Source of the DNA: Xanthobacteraceae bacterium
Lineage (GTDB): Bacteria; Pseudomonadota; Alphaproteobacteria; Rhizobiales; Xanthobacteraceae
Assembly (NCBI GenBank): GCA_004297465.1
Contig: SCUB01000004.1
Span: 1 to 64,000 of the forward strand
Length of the DNA stretch: 64,000 bases
Direction: 5' to 3'
Shown: positions 56,781 through 64,000 of the stretch, piece by piece
Position numbering within the stretch: the first letter of the stretch is position 1
How the letters are laid out: each line of letters starts with the position of its first letter
Position numbers and translations under genes: made by a program
The notes under the pieces: model-generated
What the model saw: the letters and a program-made list of their open reading frames with translations, nothing else
Databases searched by the model: none
What the model was told of the DNA's origin: nothing

Positions 56781-56786
56781 TCACGG

Positions 56787-56810
56787 CGCTGCGCCTGTTT
56801 GCGCAGGCGC
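56787..56810 (+). terminator. Hairpin between importer and hyuA-like gene
   Basis: A 9-bp stem CTGCGCCTG / CAGGCGCAG with a 6-nt loop lies 7 bp past the binding-protein stop. Without a T run it is more likely an mRNA-stability hairpin between operon sections than a full terminator. Confidence 0.45.
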
Positions 56811-56885
56811 AGTTCTAAGAAAAAACAGAATTCATTTGTTGTGCGAGGCGGTAAGCAAGGCCGCCCGTTTGGAGGGTGACGTGCC

Positions 56886-58943
56886 ATGACGAAGGCAAAA
56901 TGGGTGGTTGGAACGGATATCGGCGGCACTTTCACCGATATTATCGGCGTCAACATGGAAACAGGTGAACAGAAGATCGGAAAGGTTCCTTCAACCCCTC
57001 CGACCTATTTCGATGGCGTGATCAATGGCTTGATTCGCGCCGGCATCAAAGGCGAGGAAGTGTTGAGCTTCCGCCATGGCGCGACGGTGTCCACCAACGC
57101 CATTCTCGAACGCAAAGGCGTCAAGACAGCGCTGATCACTACGGAAGGCTTTCGCGATGTGCTCGGCGGCGGGAGGGCTGAGCGAATCAGTGCCTTCGAA
57201 CTGGACTGGGATCCACCCGATATTATCATTCCGCGTCGCAACGTTCTCGGCATCCGTGAGCGGGTAAGCCCGTATGGCGAAATCCTCGTGCCTTTGAACG
57301 AAGACGATATCAAGGCCGCGACGCGCAAGATCAAGAAGCGGGGTATCGAGTCGGTGGCGATCGTGTTCATCGACTCGTTCATGAATCCGATTCATGAAAT
57401 CCAGACGCGCGAAATGCTGCGCAGGGAACTGCCGGACATCGACATTACGGTGTCGCACGAAGTGCTACCGCAGATGCTCGAATTCGAGCGCACCTGTACG
57501 ACGGTGCTCAACGCCTATATTTCACCGATCCTCAAGAACTATCTGGGCGGACTCTCGCGCCGTCTCAAGACCGACTGGAACTATTCCGGTCCTATCCTGG
57601 TGACGACCTCGGGGGGCGGCGTCATTGGCATGGATGAAGCGGTGAAATTCCCGGCGCGAACCTTCCACTCCTCACCGGTGTCGGGCGCTGTCGGCATGGC
57701 CGGCTATATCGGCGGGCTAGCCGGATTCGACAACGTCATCGCCTTCGAGACCGGCGGAACGACAAACAACGTGTCGATGATTTACAAGGGTACGCCTGCG
57801 ATCACGCATGAATGGAAAATTCTCTGGAATGTGCCGTGCTGCCTTCCTTCCGTCGACACGGTCTATATCGGCGCTGGTGGTGGATCGATTGGTTCCGTCG
57901 ACAAGGGCAAGATTCTGAACGTCGGACCGCAAAGCATGGGCGCCGTGCCGGGGCCGGCTTGCTACGGAATGGGTGGCGACCAGCCCACCAACACCGATTG
58001 CCAGATCGTGCTCGGTCGCATCGACCCAGACTACTATCTCGGCGGTGAACTCAAGGTCGATGGCAATCTCTCGGAGAAGGCGCTCGCTGAGAAGGTCGGC
58101 GTTCATTATGGTTGGGATGCGGAGATCTCGGCCGCCAACATGTACATGGTCGCGCTGACTAATCTGATGATGGCAATGCGCATCCAGACTGTCAGCCGCG
58201 GGTGGGACCCGCGCGACTTCGCGATCGTTCCCTATGGCGGCGGCGGTGCGATGTATGCATGCGACCTGGCGCGTGAGATTGGCTCATCGACCGTGGTCAT
58301 TCCGCCACTCCCAGGCTACGCGTCGGCTTTCGGCGCAATTCGCGTCGATGTGAAACACGAATTCACGAAGGCCATCCACAAGACGGAAGAAGAGCTCAAC
58401 TTCTCCGAACTGAACAAGGAGTTCAGCGGCCTTCAGCTGAAGGCGGAAAGTGTTCTCAAGAGCGAAGGCATGAAAGCCGAGGAAATTCGCATCCAGCGCT
58501 TCGTCGACATCAAGTACTTCAGCCAAAGTCGCTTCTTCACCGTCACCGCGCCCGAAGGCGATCTGAAGGATCTGTCGATCGTCACCAAGAATTTCTTGTC
58601 GGCGATGCAGATTGCATATGGCTACACGCTGCCACCGGGTTATGCGCCGGTGGAACTTGTAAACCTGCGCGTGGTGGCCACCGGTCAAATTCCCAAACCG
58701 AGCCTGCCGACAAAACCAGCGGGCGGCACTGTCGAAAAGGCGCTCAAGGGCCACCGGCGTGTGTGGTACAAGGACGGGGGCTTCGTCGAGGCTGCGATTT
58801 ATGAGCGCGATCGCTTGCCAGTTGGTGGAACATTTGATGGTCCGGCAATCGTCGAGCAGCCTGATACGACGAGCGTGTTGCCGCCTGGAACTCACTGCCG
58901 CGTTGATGAGTACGGCAATCTCATTATCAAAGTTGATCGCTAA
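56886..58943 (+). CDS. HyuA-type ATP-dependent hydantoinase/carboxylase subunit
   Basis: The protein has 685 residues, full length for HyuA. The N-terminal ATPase motif VGTDIGGTFTDIIGV (DIGGTFTD at 11-18) opens the actin-like fold; HGATVSTNAILERKG, TTSGGGVIGMDEA and AFETGGTTNNVSMI are further family motifs. HyuA subunits activate a carbonyl with ATP in N-methylhydantoinase, 5-oxoprolinase, caprolactamase, or acetone and acetophenone carboxylases. Sequence alone does not choose between them. GGAGGG precedes the ATG. The partner hyuB-like gene follows 18 bp downstream. Confidence 0.9.
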   Translation: MTKAKWVVGTDIGGTFTDIIGVNMETGEQKIGKVPSTPPTYFDGVINGLIRAGIKGEEVLSFRHGATVSTNAILERKGVKTALITTEGFRDVLGGGRAERISAFELDWDPPDIIIPRRNVLGIRERVSPYGEILVPLNEDDIKAATRKIKKRGIESVAIVFIDSFMNPIHEIQTREMLRRELPDIDITVSHEVLPQMLEFERTCTTVLNAYISPILKNYLGGLSRRLKTDWNYSGPILVTTSGGGVIGMDEAVKFPARTFHSSPVSGAVGMAGYIGGLAGFDNVIAFETGGTTNNVSMIYKGTPAITHEWKILWNVPCCLPSVDTVYIGAGGGSIGSVDKGKILNVGPQSMGAVPGPACYGMGGDQPTNTDCQIVLGRIDPDYYLGGELKVDGNLSEKALAEKVGVHYGWDAEISAANMYMVALTNLMMAMRIQTVSRGWDPRDFAIVPYGGGGAMYACDLAREIGSSTVVIPPLPGYASAFGAIRVDVKHEFTKAIHKTEEELNFSELNKEFSGLQLKAESVLKSEGMKAEEIRIQRFVDIKYFSQSRFFTVTAPEGDLKDLSIVTKNFLSAMQIAYGYTLPPGYAPVELVNLRVVATGQIPKPSLPTKPAGGTVEKALKGHRRVWYKDGGFVEAAIYERDRLPVGGTFDGPAIVEQPDTTSVLPPGTHCRVDEYGNLIIKVDR

Positions 58944-58961
58944 AACATGGGAGATGTGGAC

Positions 58962-60950
58962 ATGGGTAGCCCGAATAGCGGCAAGACCAACGGACAGTCG
59001 ATCTCCGGCGCGAAGATCTCGGCGGAGGGCGGACTAAAGGAAAAGGTCGAAGGTCATGGCATCGGTATGGATCTCATAACCTTCGAGGTGATGCGCAACG
59101 CCTTCGTCGCTGCCTGCTACGAAGCCTCCAACATCATTGAGCGCGTCGCATACCACCCGGTCATCGGCATGGGTCGCGACCGATCCAATGCCCTGCTGAC
59201 ACCGGACGGACGCTTGGTTGCGCACGGCCACACCGACGCCGCAGCGCATTACGCCTCGTTCGGCCCTTCGGTGAAGGAACTCCTCAAATCGATTCCCGCT
59301 TCGACCATGAAGCAGGGCGATACTTTTCTGTTCAGCGATCCCTATCGCACAGGCTCACACGTCAACGACACGCGCCTGATCCGGCCGATCTTCTACGATG
59401 GTGCCATCGTCGCATTTTCATGCACAGTGATTCACTGGGCGGATATGGGCGGACCGATGCCGGGAACGTTCAACCCTGAAGCGACGACCTGCTATGCCGA
59501 GGGCATTCGTATTCCGCCCATTCGGCTGTTCAAGGAAGACGTCCTCGACGAAGAGCTGTTCAGCCTGATCGCCATCAACATTCGCGGTGCAGTGGAACGC
59601 CGGGCCGACCTTCAGGCACAATATGAAGCAGCCAAGCTGATCGACTCACGGGTCAAGGATCTGTGCAAGCGCTACGGCGTCGCGACGTTGCATCAAGCTT
59701 TCGAGGAGCAGTTCAACTATACCGAGCGGCTGATGCTGGCTGAACTCGCGACGCTACCAGATGGAACATGGGAGTTTGAAGATTTCGGCGATCAGGACGT
59801 GATGTCACCAGGCAAGCCACCGATCCGGGTTCATTGCAAGCTGACAAAGAAGGGCACCAAGCTAACCTTTGACTGGTCGGACTCCGACAAGCAGCCGCGC
59901 GCCTCATGGGGATGCAGCTATGCAACGCTCACCGGCGGCAATTATCTCGGCTTCATGATCTGCTTCCCGCAGCTGTTTCCCCTGAATGAAGGCATCATCC
60001 GCAATCTGGACGTGATCTCCAAGAAAGGGACGTGTGTGGATGTTCTAGAGCCTGCGCCGACAACCGGCTATTGCTCCGGCGCCTTCGATAAGGTGGAAGC
60101 AATTACGATCGCATGTCTTGCCGGTCCGCTGGGCAAGGTTCAGCCGTGGCGCGTCTATCCGGCGGCCGTGAGTCTCACCAATCTATGCATGGGCGGCTAC
60201 AATCCACGCACCAAGAAGTCATTCGTTCAATATACCTACGCGGTCGGTGGAGAAAACGCGCGAACCTACAAGGATGGCAAGTCGCTCATCTTCATGCGGT
60301 TCTGCAACGCGCGCACGATTCCACAAGAGCTCGAGGAGCGATGGTTCCCGGTGGTTTACACGGCCTATGAGGCGCGTGTGGATTCCTGCGGCCACGGCAA
60401 GCATCGCGGTGGTTTTGCATTGGTGCGCGAGCTCACCGTTCAAACCGATGTCACCATGACCATTCATGGCGACCGCGAAAAATTCGCACCGTTTGGCTTG
60501 TCAGGAGGCACCAACGCCGGCGGCAGCATGCTCATCATCAACAAGGGGACGCCGAAGGAGTTTAACGCGGGCATGTATGCGACCGGCGTCGAACTTAAGA
60601 AGGGCGACAAGATATATTATTCGTCGTCGGGAGGCGGCGGCTTTGGCGAGCCGCTCGAACGTGATCCACAACTTGTGCTTGACGATGTCATGGACGAATG
60701 GCTCACGCTCGATGCCGCCAAGGAGTATTACGGTGTCATCATTAAAGTGACCGACGCCGAGGCACTGGACTATCGCCTCGACGAGAAGGCGACCAAGGCG
60801 CTGCGAGCAAGCATGAACCAGAGCCGTGTGCCGGAAGGCTATGGGCCTCATCAAATTCATCCTCTTGGCAAAAAGATCACTGTGGGCTGGACTCCGACGG
60901 AGGAAGAAGTGGCGCCGCATATCACAATCTCACGACCGCCAGGATGGTGA
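58962..60950 (+). CDS. HyuB-type hydantoinase/carboxylase subunit
   Basis: The protein has 662 residues. HyuB signatures are DLITFEVMRNAFVAACYEASN, RDRSNALLTPDGRLVAHGH and VNDTRLIRPIFYDG; the His/Asp-rich DTR region and WADMGGPMPGTFNP should form the metal centre. The C-terminal GGFALVRELTVQTDVTMTIHGDREKFAPFGLSGG and the Gly-rich SSGGGGFGEP match the family. It works as a complex with the upstream HyuA. The ATG at 58962 has GGGAGA about 8 nt upstream; an ATG at 58947 is also in frame. Confidence 0.9.
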   Translation: MGSPNSGKTNGQSISGAKISAEGGLKEKVEGHGIGMDLITFEVMRNAFVAACYEASNIIERVAYHPVIGMGRDRSNALLTPDGRLVAHGHTDAAAHYASFGPSVKELLKSIPASTMKQGDTFLFSDPYRTGSHVNDTRLIRPIFYDGAIVAFSCTVIHWADMGGPMPGTFNPEATTCYAEGIRIPPIRLFKEDVLDEELFSLIAINIRGAVERRADLQAQYEAAKLIDSRVKDLCKRYGVATLHQAFEEQFNYTERLMLAELATLPDGTWEFEDFGDQDVMSPGKPPIRVHCKLTKKGTKLTFDWSDSDKQPRASWGCSYATLTGGNYLGFMICFPQLFPLNEGIIRNLDVISKKGTCVDVLEPAPTTGYCSGAFDKVEAITIACLAGPLGKVQPWRVYPAAVSLTNLCMGGYNPRTKKSFVQYTYAVGGENARTYKDGKSLIFMRFCNARTIPQELEERWFPVVYTAYEARVDSCGHGKHRGGFALVRELTVQTDVTMTIHGDREKFAPFGLSGGTNAGGSMLIINKGTPKEFNAGMYATGVELKKGDKIYYSSSGGGGFGEPLERDPQLVLDDVMDEWLTLDAAKEYYGVIIKVTDAEALDYRLDEKATKALRASMNQSRVPEGYGPHQIHPLGKKITVGWTPTEEEVAPHITISRPPGW

Positions 60951-60973
60951 GGGCAATTCGGGAGTAATGCGTG

Positions 60974-62527
60974 ATGAAGGACCAGGACTTCGGCGCGCTG
61001 CCGAAGGTTCACGCGACGGTGGTACATATGTTGGCCGAGGCGGCAGCAACCAGCCCCTCGGCCACGGCGCTCGTTCTTGGCGAACGTCGTCTGACCTATG
61101 CTCAATATCTGGATCGTGTGGCTGCACTCGCCGCTGAACTGGTCGATCTCGGTGCGCGTGGCGAAAGGGTCGCGCTGGTCTGCGCCAACTCGCTTGATAT
61201 TCCAATCGCGATATTTGGGATTCACGCTGCGGGTGCGCAGGCCGTGCCGATCAATCCATCTTATACCGCGCGCGAACTGGGCCACATTCTTACCGACGCG
61301 GCACCGGTGGTATGCATCTACGACGAGGAAGTCGCATCCGTCGTTGAGCCGTTGGTCCGAGAGTGCGGAATCCGTCATTCCATCAAGGTCGGCGGCACGA
61401 AAGGCCGTCGGCTTTGGGATTCATTTAGCGAACCGACGCGCCGCCTGCCGGAGCCGCTGCCGGCCGCATCCGATCTTGCGACGTTGCAATATACAGGTGG
61501 TACGACAGGTTTGCCCAAGGGCGTGAATATCACCCACGGGCAGATGTCCGTGAACATCAGCCAGCGCGAAGCCGCTTTGCCGACGCGTGCCGATGATGAG
61601 AGCATCCTGTGCATGATGCCGCTATTTCATGTGTTTGCCGTGGCGATGGGTTTGCATTTGGCGGTCTATTGCCGCGGCAAACTGGTGATTGTAGCCCGTT
61701 ACAAGCCTGAAGTCGTCCTTGATCTCGTTGCGCGCGAGCGGATCACGCGTTTTCCTGCCGGCCCCACTGTCTTTATCGGATTGCTCAACCATGACGATTT
61801 CGAGAGAACAGATTTCTCCAGCGTGCGTTGTTCATATTCCGGGTCTGCGCCCTTGCCGGAAGAAACGCTTCGCGAATGGGAGAGACGCGTTGGCTCGCCG
61901 ATTCTGGAAGGGTTCGGTCAGACCGAGGCGGGACCGGTGCTCACATACATACGTGACCGCGGACCCTATAAGCCGGGATCGGTCGGGCCGGCCCTGCCGT
62001 TAACCGAAATCCGCATCGTCGATGTTGAAACCGGGACGTTGGTATTGCCGATTGGCGCTAAGGGTGAGGTGAGCGCTCGAGGGCCGCAAATCATGTCGAG
62101 CTATCGCAATCGCCCCTCCGAGACTGCTGAGGCCTTGCGCGATGGCTGGCTTCACACTGGCGACATCGGCGAGCTCGACGATGACGGCTATCTCTATATT
62201 CGCGATCGCAAGAAGGATATGGCGATCGTTGGTGGTTACAACGTCTATCCACGCGAGGTCGAAGAGGTTCTTTACACGCATCCGGCCGTGAAAGAGGCAG
62301 CCGCAGCCGGCGTTCCTGATTCCTATTATGGCGAAACGTTGAGTGCCTATGTCGTTACGAAGGAAGGCGCCAATGTCACCGTCGACGAACTTGTCGAATT
62401 CTGCAAAGCAAATCTCACGCGCTACAAGGTTCCCTCGCGACTCATTCTCGTCAACGAATTGCCGCGGACGACAATCGGCAAGATCGACAAGAATGAATTG
62501 CGCGCAAGGCTTTCCCGGGAGGCATGA
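60974..62527 (+). CDS. Acyl-CoA synthetase (ANL superfamily)
   Basis: The protein has 517 residues. The AMP-binding loop YTGGTTGLPKG is at 173-183, EGFGQTEAGP is the A5 motif, GWLHTGDIG is A7, and the catalytic Lys503 lies in TTIGKIDK. It activates a carboxylic acid with ATP and joins it to CoA; similarity is to medium- and long-chain or aromatic acid ligases. It starts 23 bp after hyuB and is likely the third step of the same pathway, acting on the HyuAB product. GGGAG lies 9 nt before the ATG. Confidence 0.91.
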   Translation: MKDQDFGALPKVHATVVHMLAEAAATSPSATALVLGERRLTYAQYLDRVAALAAELVDLGARGERVALVCANSLDIPIAIFGIHAAGAQAVPINPSYTARELGHILTDAAPVVCIYDEEVASVVEPLVRECGIRHSIKVGGTKGRRLWDSFSEPTRRLPEPLPAASDLATLQYTGGTTGLPKGVNITHGQMSVNISQREAALPTRADDESILCMMPLFHVFAVAMGLHLAVYCRGKLVIVARYKPEVVLDLVARERITRFPAGPTVFIGLLNHDDFERTDFSSVRCSYSGSAPLPEETLREWERRVGSPILEGFGQTEAGPVLTYIRDRGPYKPGSVGPALPLTEIRIVDVETGTLVLPIGAKGEVSARGPQIMSSYRNRPSETAEALRDGWLHTGDIGELDDDGYLYIRDRKKDMAIVGGYNVYPREVEEVLYTHPAVKEAAAAGVPDSYYGETLSAYVVTKEGANVTVDELVEFCKANLTRYKVPSRLILVNELPRTTIGKIDKNELRARLSREA

Positions 62528-62838
62528 GCCCAACAGCAACGCTGGAGACTAATGCGGATCGTAAAATTTGTGCATTGCATCGCGGGGGGCAGCTATTGTC
62601 AGGTGTTGATGATAGCAGGCGTCAATGCGCCATTTGGCGTGCCCGCTCGCATCGCAGCAGTTGCTTTCATTGCACGTGTTGCAGTTCCTCGTTGACTTGT
62701 CAGCAATACCGAATACAATTCGCTAAATAAGAAAAATGAGAATACGTTAGTGCGTCATAATCTGCTTCGATCATTCAACAAGAAGCAGAAGGCGCGGGGG
62801 AAGCAGCGGGCTGTCGCCCGAACCGAGGGGTGGAGCGC
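62528..62838 (+). promoter_or_regulatory. Promoter region before the second ABC importer
   Basis: These 311 bp hold no gene. TTGACT (62692-62697) and TACAAT (62714-62719) are 16 bp apart, a good sigma-70 type promoter, followed by an AT-rich stretch (CTAAATAAGAAAAATGAGAATA). It suggests that the second importer has its own transcription unit. Confidence 0.55.
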
Positions 62839-63672
62839 ATGGACGACGCAACTCGTCTTGAGTTTCGTCACGTCGATAAGCTGTTCCCGGCGCGTAATCG
62901 GCGCATTACTCCCGTCGTTGCCGTACGCGATGTGTCTTTGAAAGTAGCACGGGGCGAGGTTGTTTCTCTTATTGGCCCCTCGGGATGCGGAAAGAGCACG
63001 CTACTGAATCTGGCGGCAGGACTGGACAGACCCAATGCGGGCATGGTCCTCGTTGACAACAAGCCGGTCACAGGCCCTAATTTTCACGTCGCCTTTATGT
63101 TGCAGAATGATCTCCTTCTGCCATGGCGAACGATTCTCGAGAACGTGAATTTCGGACAGGAAATCCAACATACAAAGCGCGACGTTCGCACACGGCGCAG
63201 CAACGAGCTTCTCGCGCGTTATCACCTGGCTGAATTTGCGCACCACTATCCGCACCAGCTTTCGGGCGGTATGCGCCAGCGCGCCGCTCTCGCGCGCACC
63301 ATAGTGATGGACCCGGATGTTCTTCTGCTCGATGAACCGTTTTCAGCGCTCGATGCGCAAACAAAAATGATTCTGCAGAACGATCTTGCGCGCGTGCTCG
63401 CCGAGGAGCGCAAGACGGCGCTTTTTATCACCCACGATATTAGCGAAGGCATAGCTCTATCGGATCGCGTGCTGGTGATGTCGCGACGTCCAGGCACCAT
63501 TATCCGAGAAATTATCGTCGACATGCCTGATCGGGATCACCCGTTTCGACGGCGCAGCAATCCACGCATGAACGCCTATGTTGTTGAAATTCTTAACCTG
63601 CTTGGACTCACACATGGTGACGGCAAGGATATGCCGGAAGTGCCACTCGAAGAGATTGGAGGCGCCCAATGA
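62839..63672 (+). CDS. ABC importer ATPase, taurine/nitrate/sulfonate type
   Basis: The protein has 277 residues. Walker A GPSGCGKST at 46-54, Q-loop FMLQNDLLLPWRT (typical of SsuB/TauB), signature LSGGM at 139-143, Walker B LLLDEPF with Asp163-Glu164, switch His in FITHDISEGIAL. It belongs to the NitT/TauT family, whose ligands include sulfonates, nitrate, thiamine precursors and aromatic acids. ATG at 62839 chosen over GTG at 62830. Overlaps the next gene by 4 nt. Confidence 0.93.
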   Translation: MDDATRLEFRHVDKLFPARNRRITPVVAVRDVSLKVARGEVVSLIGPSGCGKSTLLNLAAGLDRPNAGMVLVDNKPVTGPNFHVAFMLQNDLLLPWRTILENVNFGQEIQHTKRDVRTRRSNELLARYHLAEFAHHYPHQLSGGMRQRAALARTIVMDPDVLLLDEPFSALDAQTKMILQNDLARVLAEERKTALFITHDISEGIALSDRVLVMSRRPGTIIREIIVDMPDRDHPFRRRSNPRMNAYVVEILNLLGLTHGDGKDMPEVPLEEIGGAQ

Positions 63673-64000
63673 TTACCCGCATTTTTCAGATGGTTGCTCG
63701 CGTCATGGGTCTTGTGGTGGTCTTGACCGGCGGAAGTCACGCGCAGACGCCCGCTCCTGCATCCGAAAAGGTGCTTTATCTTCTGCCATCGCTCGCGACA
63801 TTGCCTGCTTTCGCCCCGTTCATGCTGGCGCAGTATAAAGGCTACTACAAAAACGAAGGTCTTGAGGTTGAATTTCAGACCGGCAAGGGCGGAACGGACG
63901 TTGCCAAGCAATTGGGTGCGGGCAACGGCGATCTCGGCGGCGGCGTCGGCGATACCTCGATCCTCGTTCGACCAAACGGTATTCCCGTCAAGGCGGTCGC
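63669..64000 (+). CDS. NMT1/TauA-like substrate-binding protein, 5' part
   Basis: The visible 110 codons start at an ATG overlapping the ATPase stop (ATGA). A signal peptide (about MITRIFQMVARVMGLVVVLT to SHAQT) precedes LYLLPSLATLPAFAPFMLAQYKGYYKNEGLEVEFQTGKGGTDVAKQLGAGNGDLGGGVGDTSI, the NMT1-like periplasmic-binding fold of this importer class. The gene continues past the window; a permease gene is expected beyond. Confidence 0.9.
   Translation, partial: MITRIFQMVARVMGLVVVLTGGSHAQTPAPASEKVLYLLPSLATLPAFAPFMLAQYKGYYKNEGLEVEFQTGKGGTDVAKQLGAGNGDLGGGVGDTSILVRPNGIPVKAV

Overview
This window comes from a GC-rich alphaproteobacterium, most likely of the Hyphomicrobiales (a Bradyrhizobium, Rhodoplanes or Pseudolabrys-like lineage). 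The inference rests on clade-typical genes: usg, a DUF3126 protein, BcsS, a DUF4189 protein, a DUF2336 protein, a CHCC zinc-finger protein, a bacterial transglutaminase-like cysteine peptidase, and a groESL operon with a CIRCE-like element. No replication origin, CRISPR array, prophage or rRNA operon is visible.

Positions 1-52 kb are ordinary chromosomal core with short operons on both strands. In order: a TetR-controlled drug-type ABC exporter (tetR, lipoprotein adaptor, ATPase, permease); bcsS; groES-groEL; usg; an Anbu proteasome-like peptidase; a MoCF/CinA-type protein and xanthine phosphoribosyltransferase; a MetE-like methionine synthase; tRNA-Leu; a flavin monooxygenase with a zinc-finger partner; cysE; a gamma-carbonic anhydrase; a c-di-GMP and sensory group (tandem PilZ, PAS_5, rhomboid, CBS, patatin and, further on, a PAS-GGDEF-EAL protein); thrS; a TAXI-type binding protein; yidD and an IscU-like scaffold; folE and hisI; a muramidase - DUF2336 - Hpt - response regulator cluster; NAD kinase; cutA; and a TonB receptor governed by a cobalamin riboswitch. 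After tRNA-Thr come two exported proteins of unknown function, rlmB and an EmrB-type exporter.

At tRNA-Tyr (52.1 kb) the character changes. Directly downstream lie a triple-repeat hairpin, a decayed IS3-family transposase, and then genes with visibly lower GC and more A/T-ending codons up to the window end. This looks like the left part of a genomic island. It holds a ribose-type (CUT2) ABC importer (ATPase, permease, binding protein), a HyuA/HyuB pair of the hydantoinase / oxoprolinase / ketone carboxylase superfamily, an acyl-CoA ligase, and the start of a second, taurine/nitrate-type ABC importer that runs off the window. The order suggests import of an organic substrate, its ATP-dependent hydrolysis or carboxylation by HyuAB, and CoA activation of the product. 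The substrate cannot be read from sequence, and this cassette is the best candidate for an undescribed pathway.

Other notable non-coding features are a 22-bp perfect palindrome sitting between the -35 and -10 of the tetR promoter, a duplicated 3' end of groEL, a possible small RNA with an intrinsic terminator near 22.8 kb, a 19-nt motif found twice, and a frameshifted acyltransferase remnant abutting the 3' end of tRNA-Thr.
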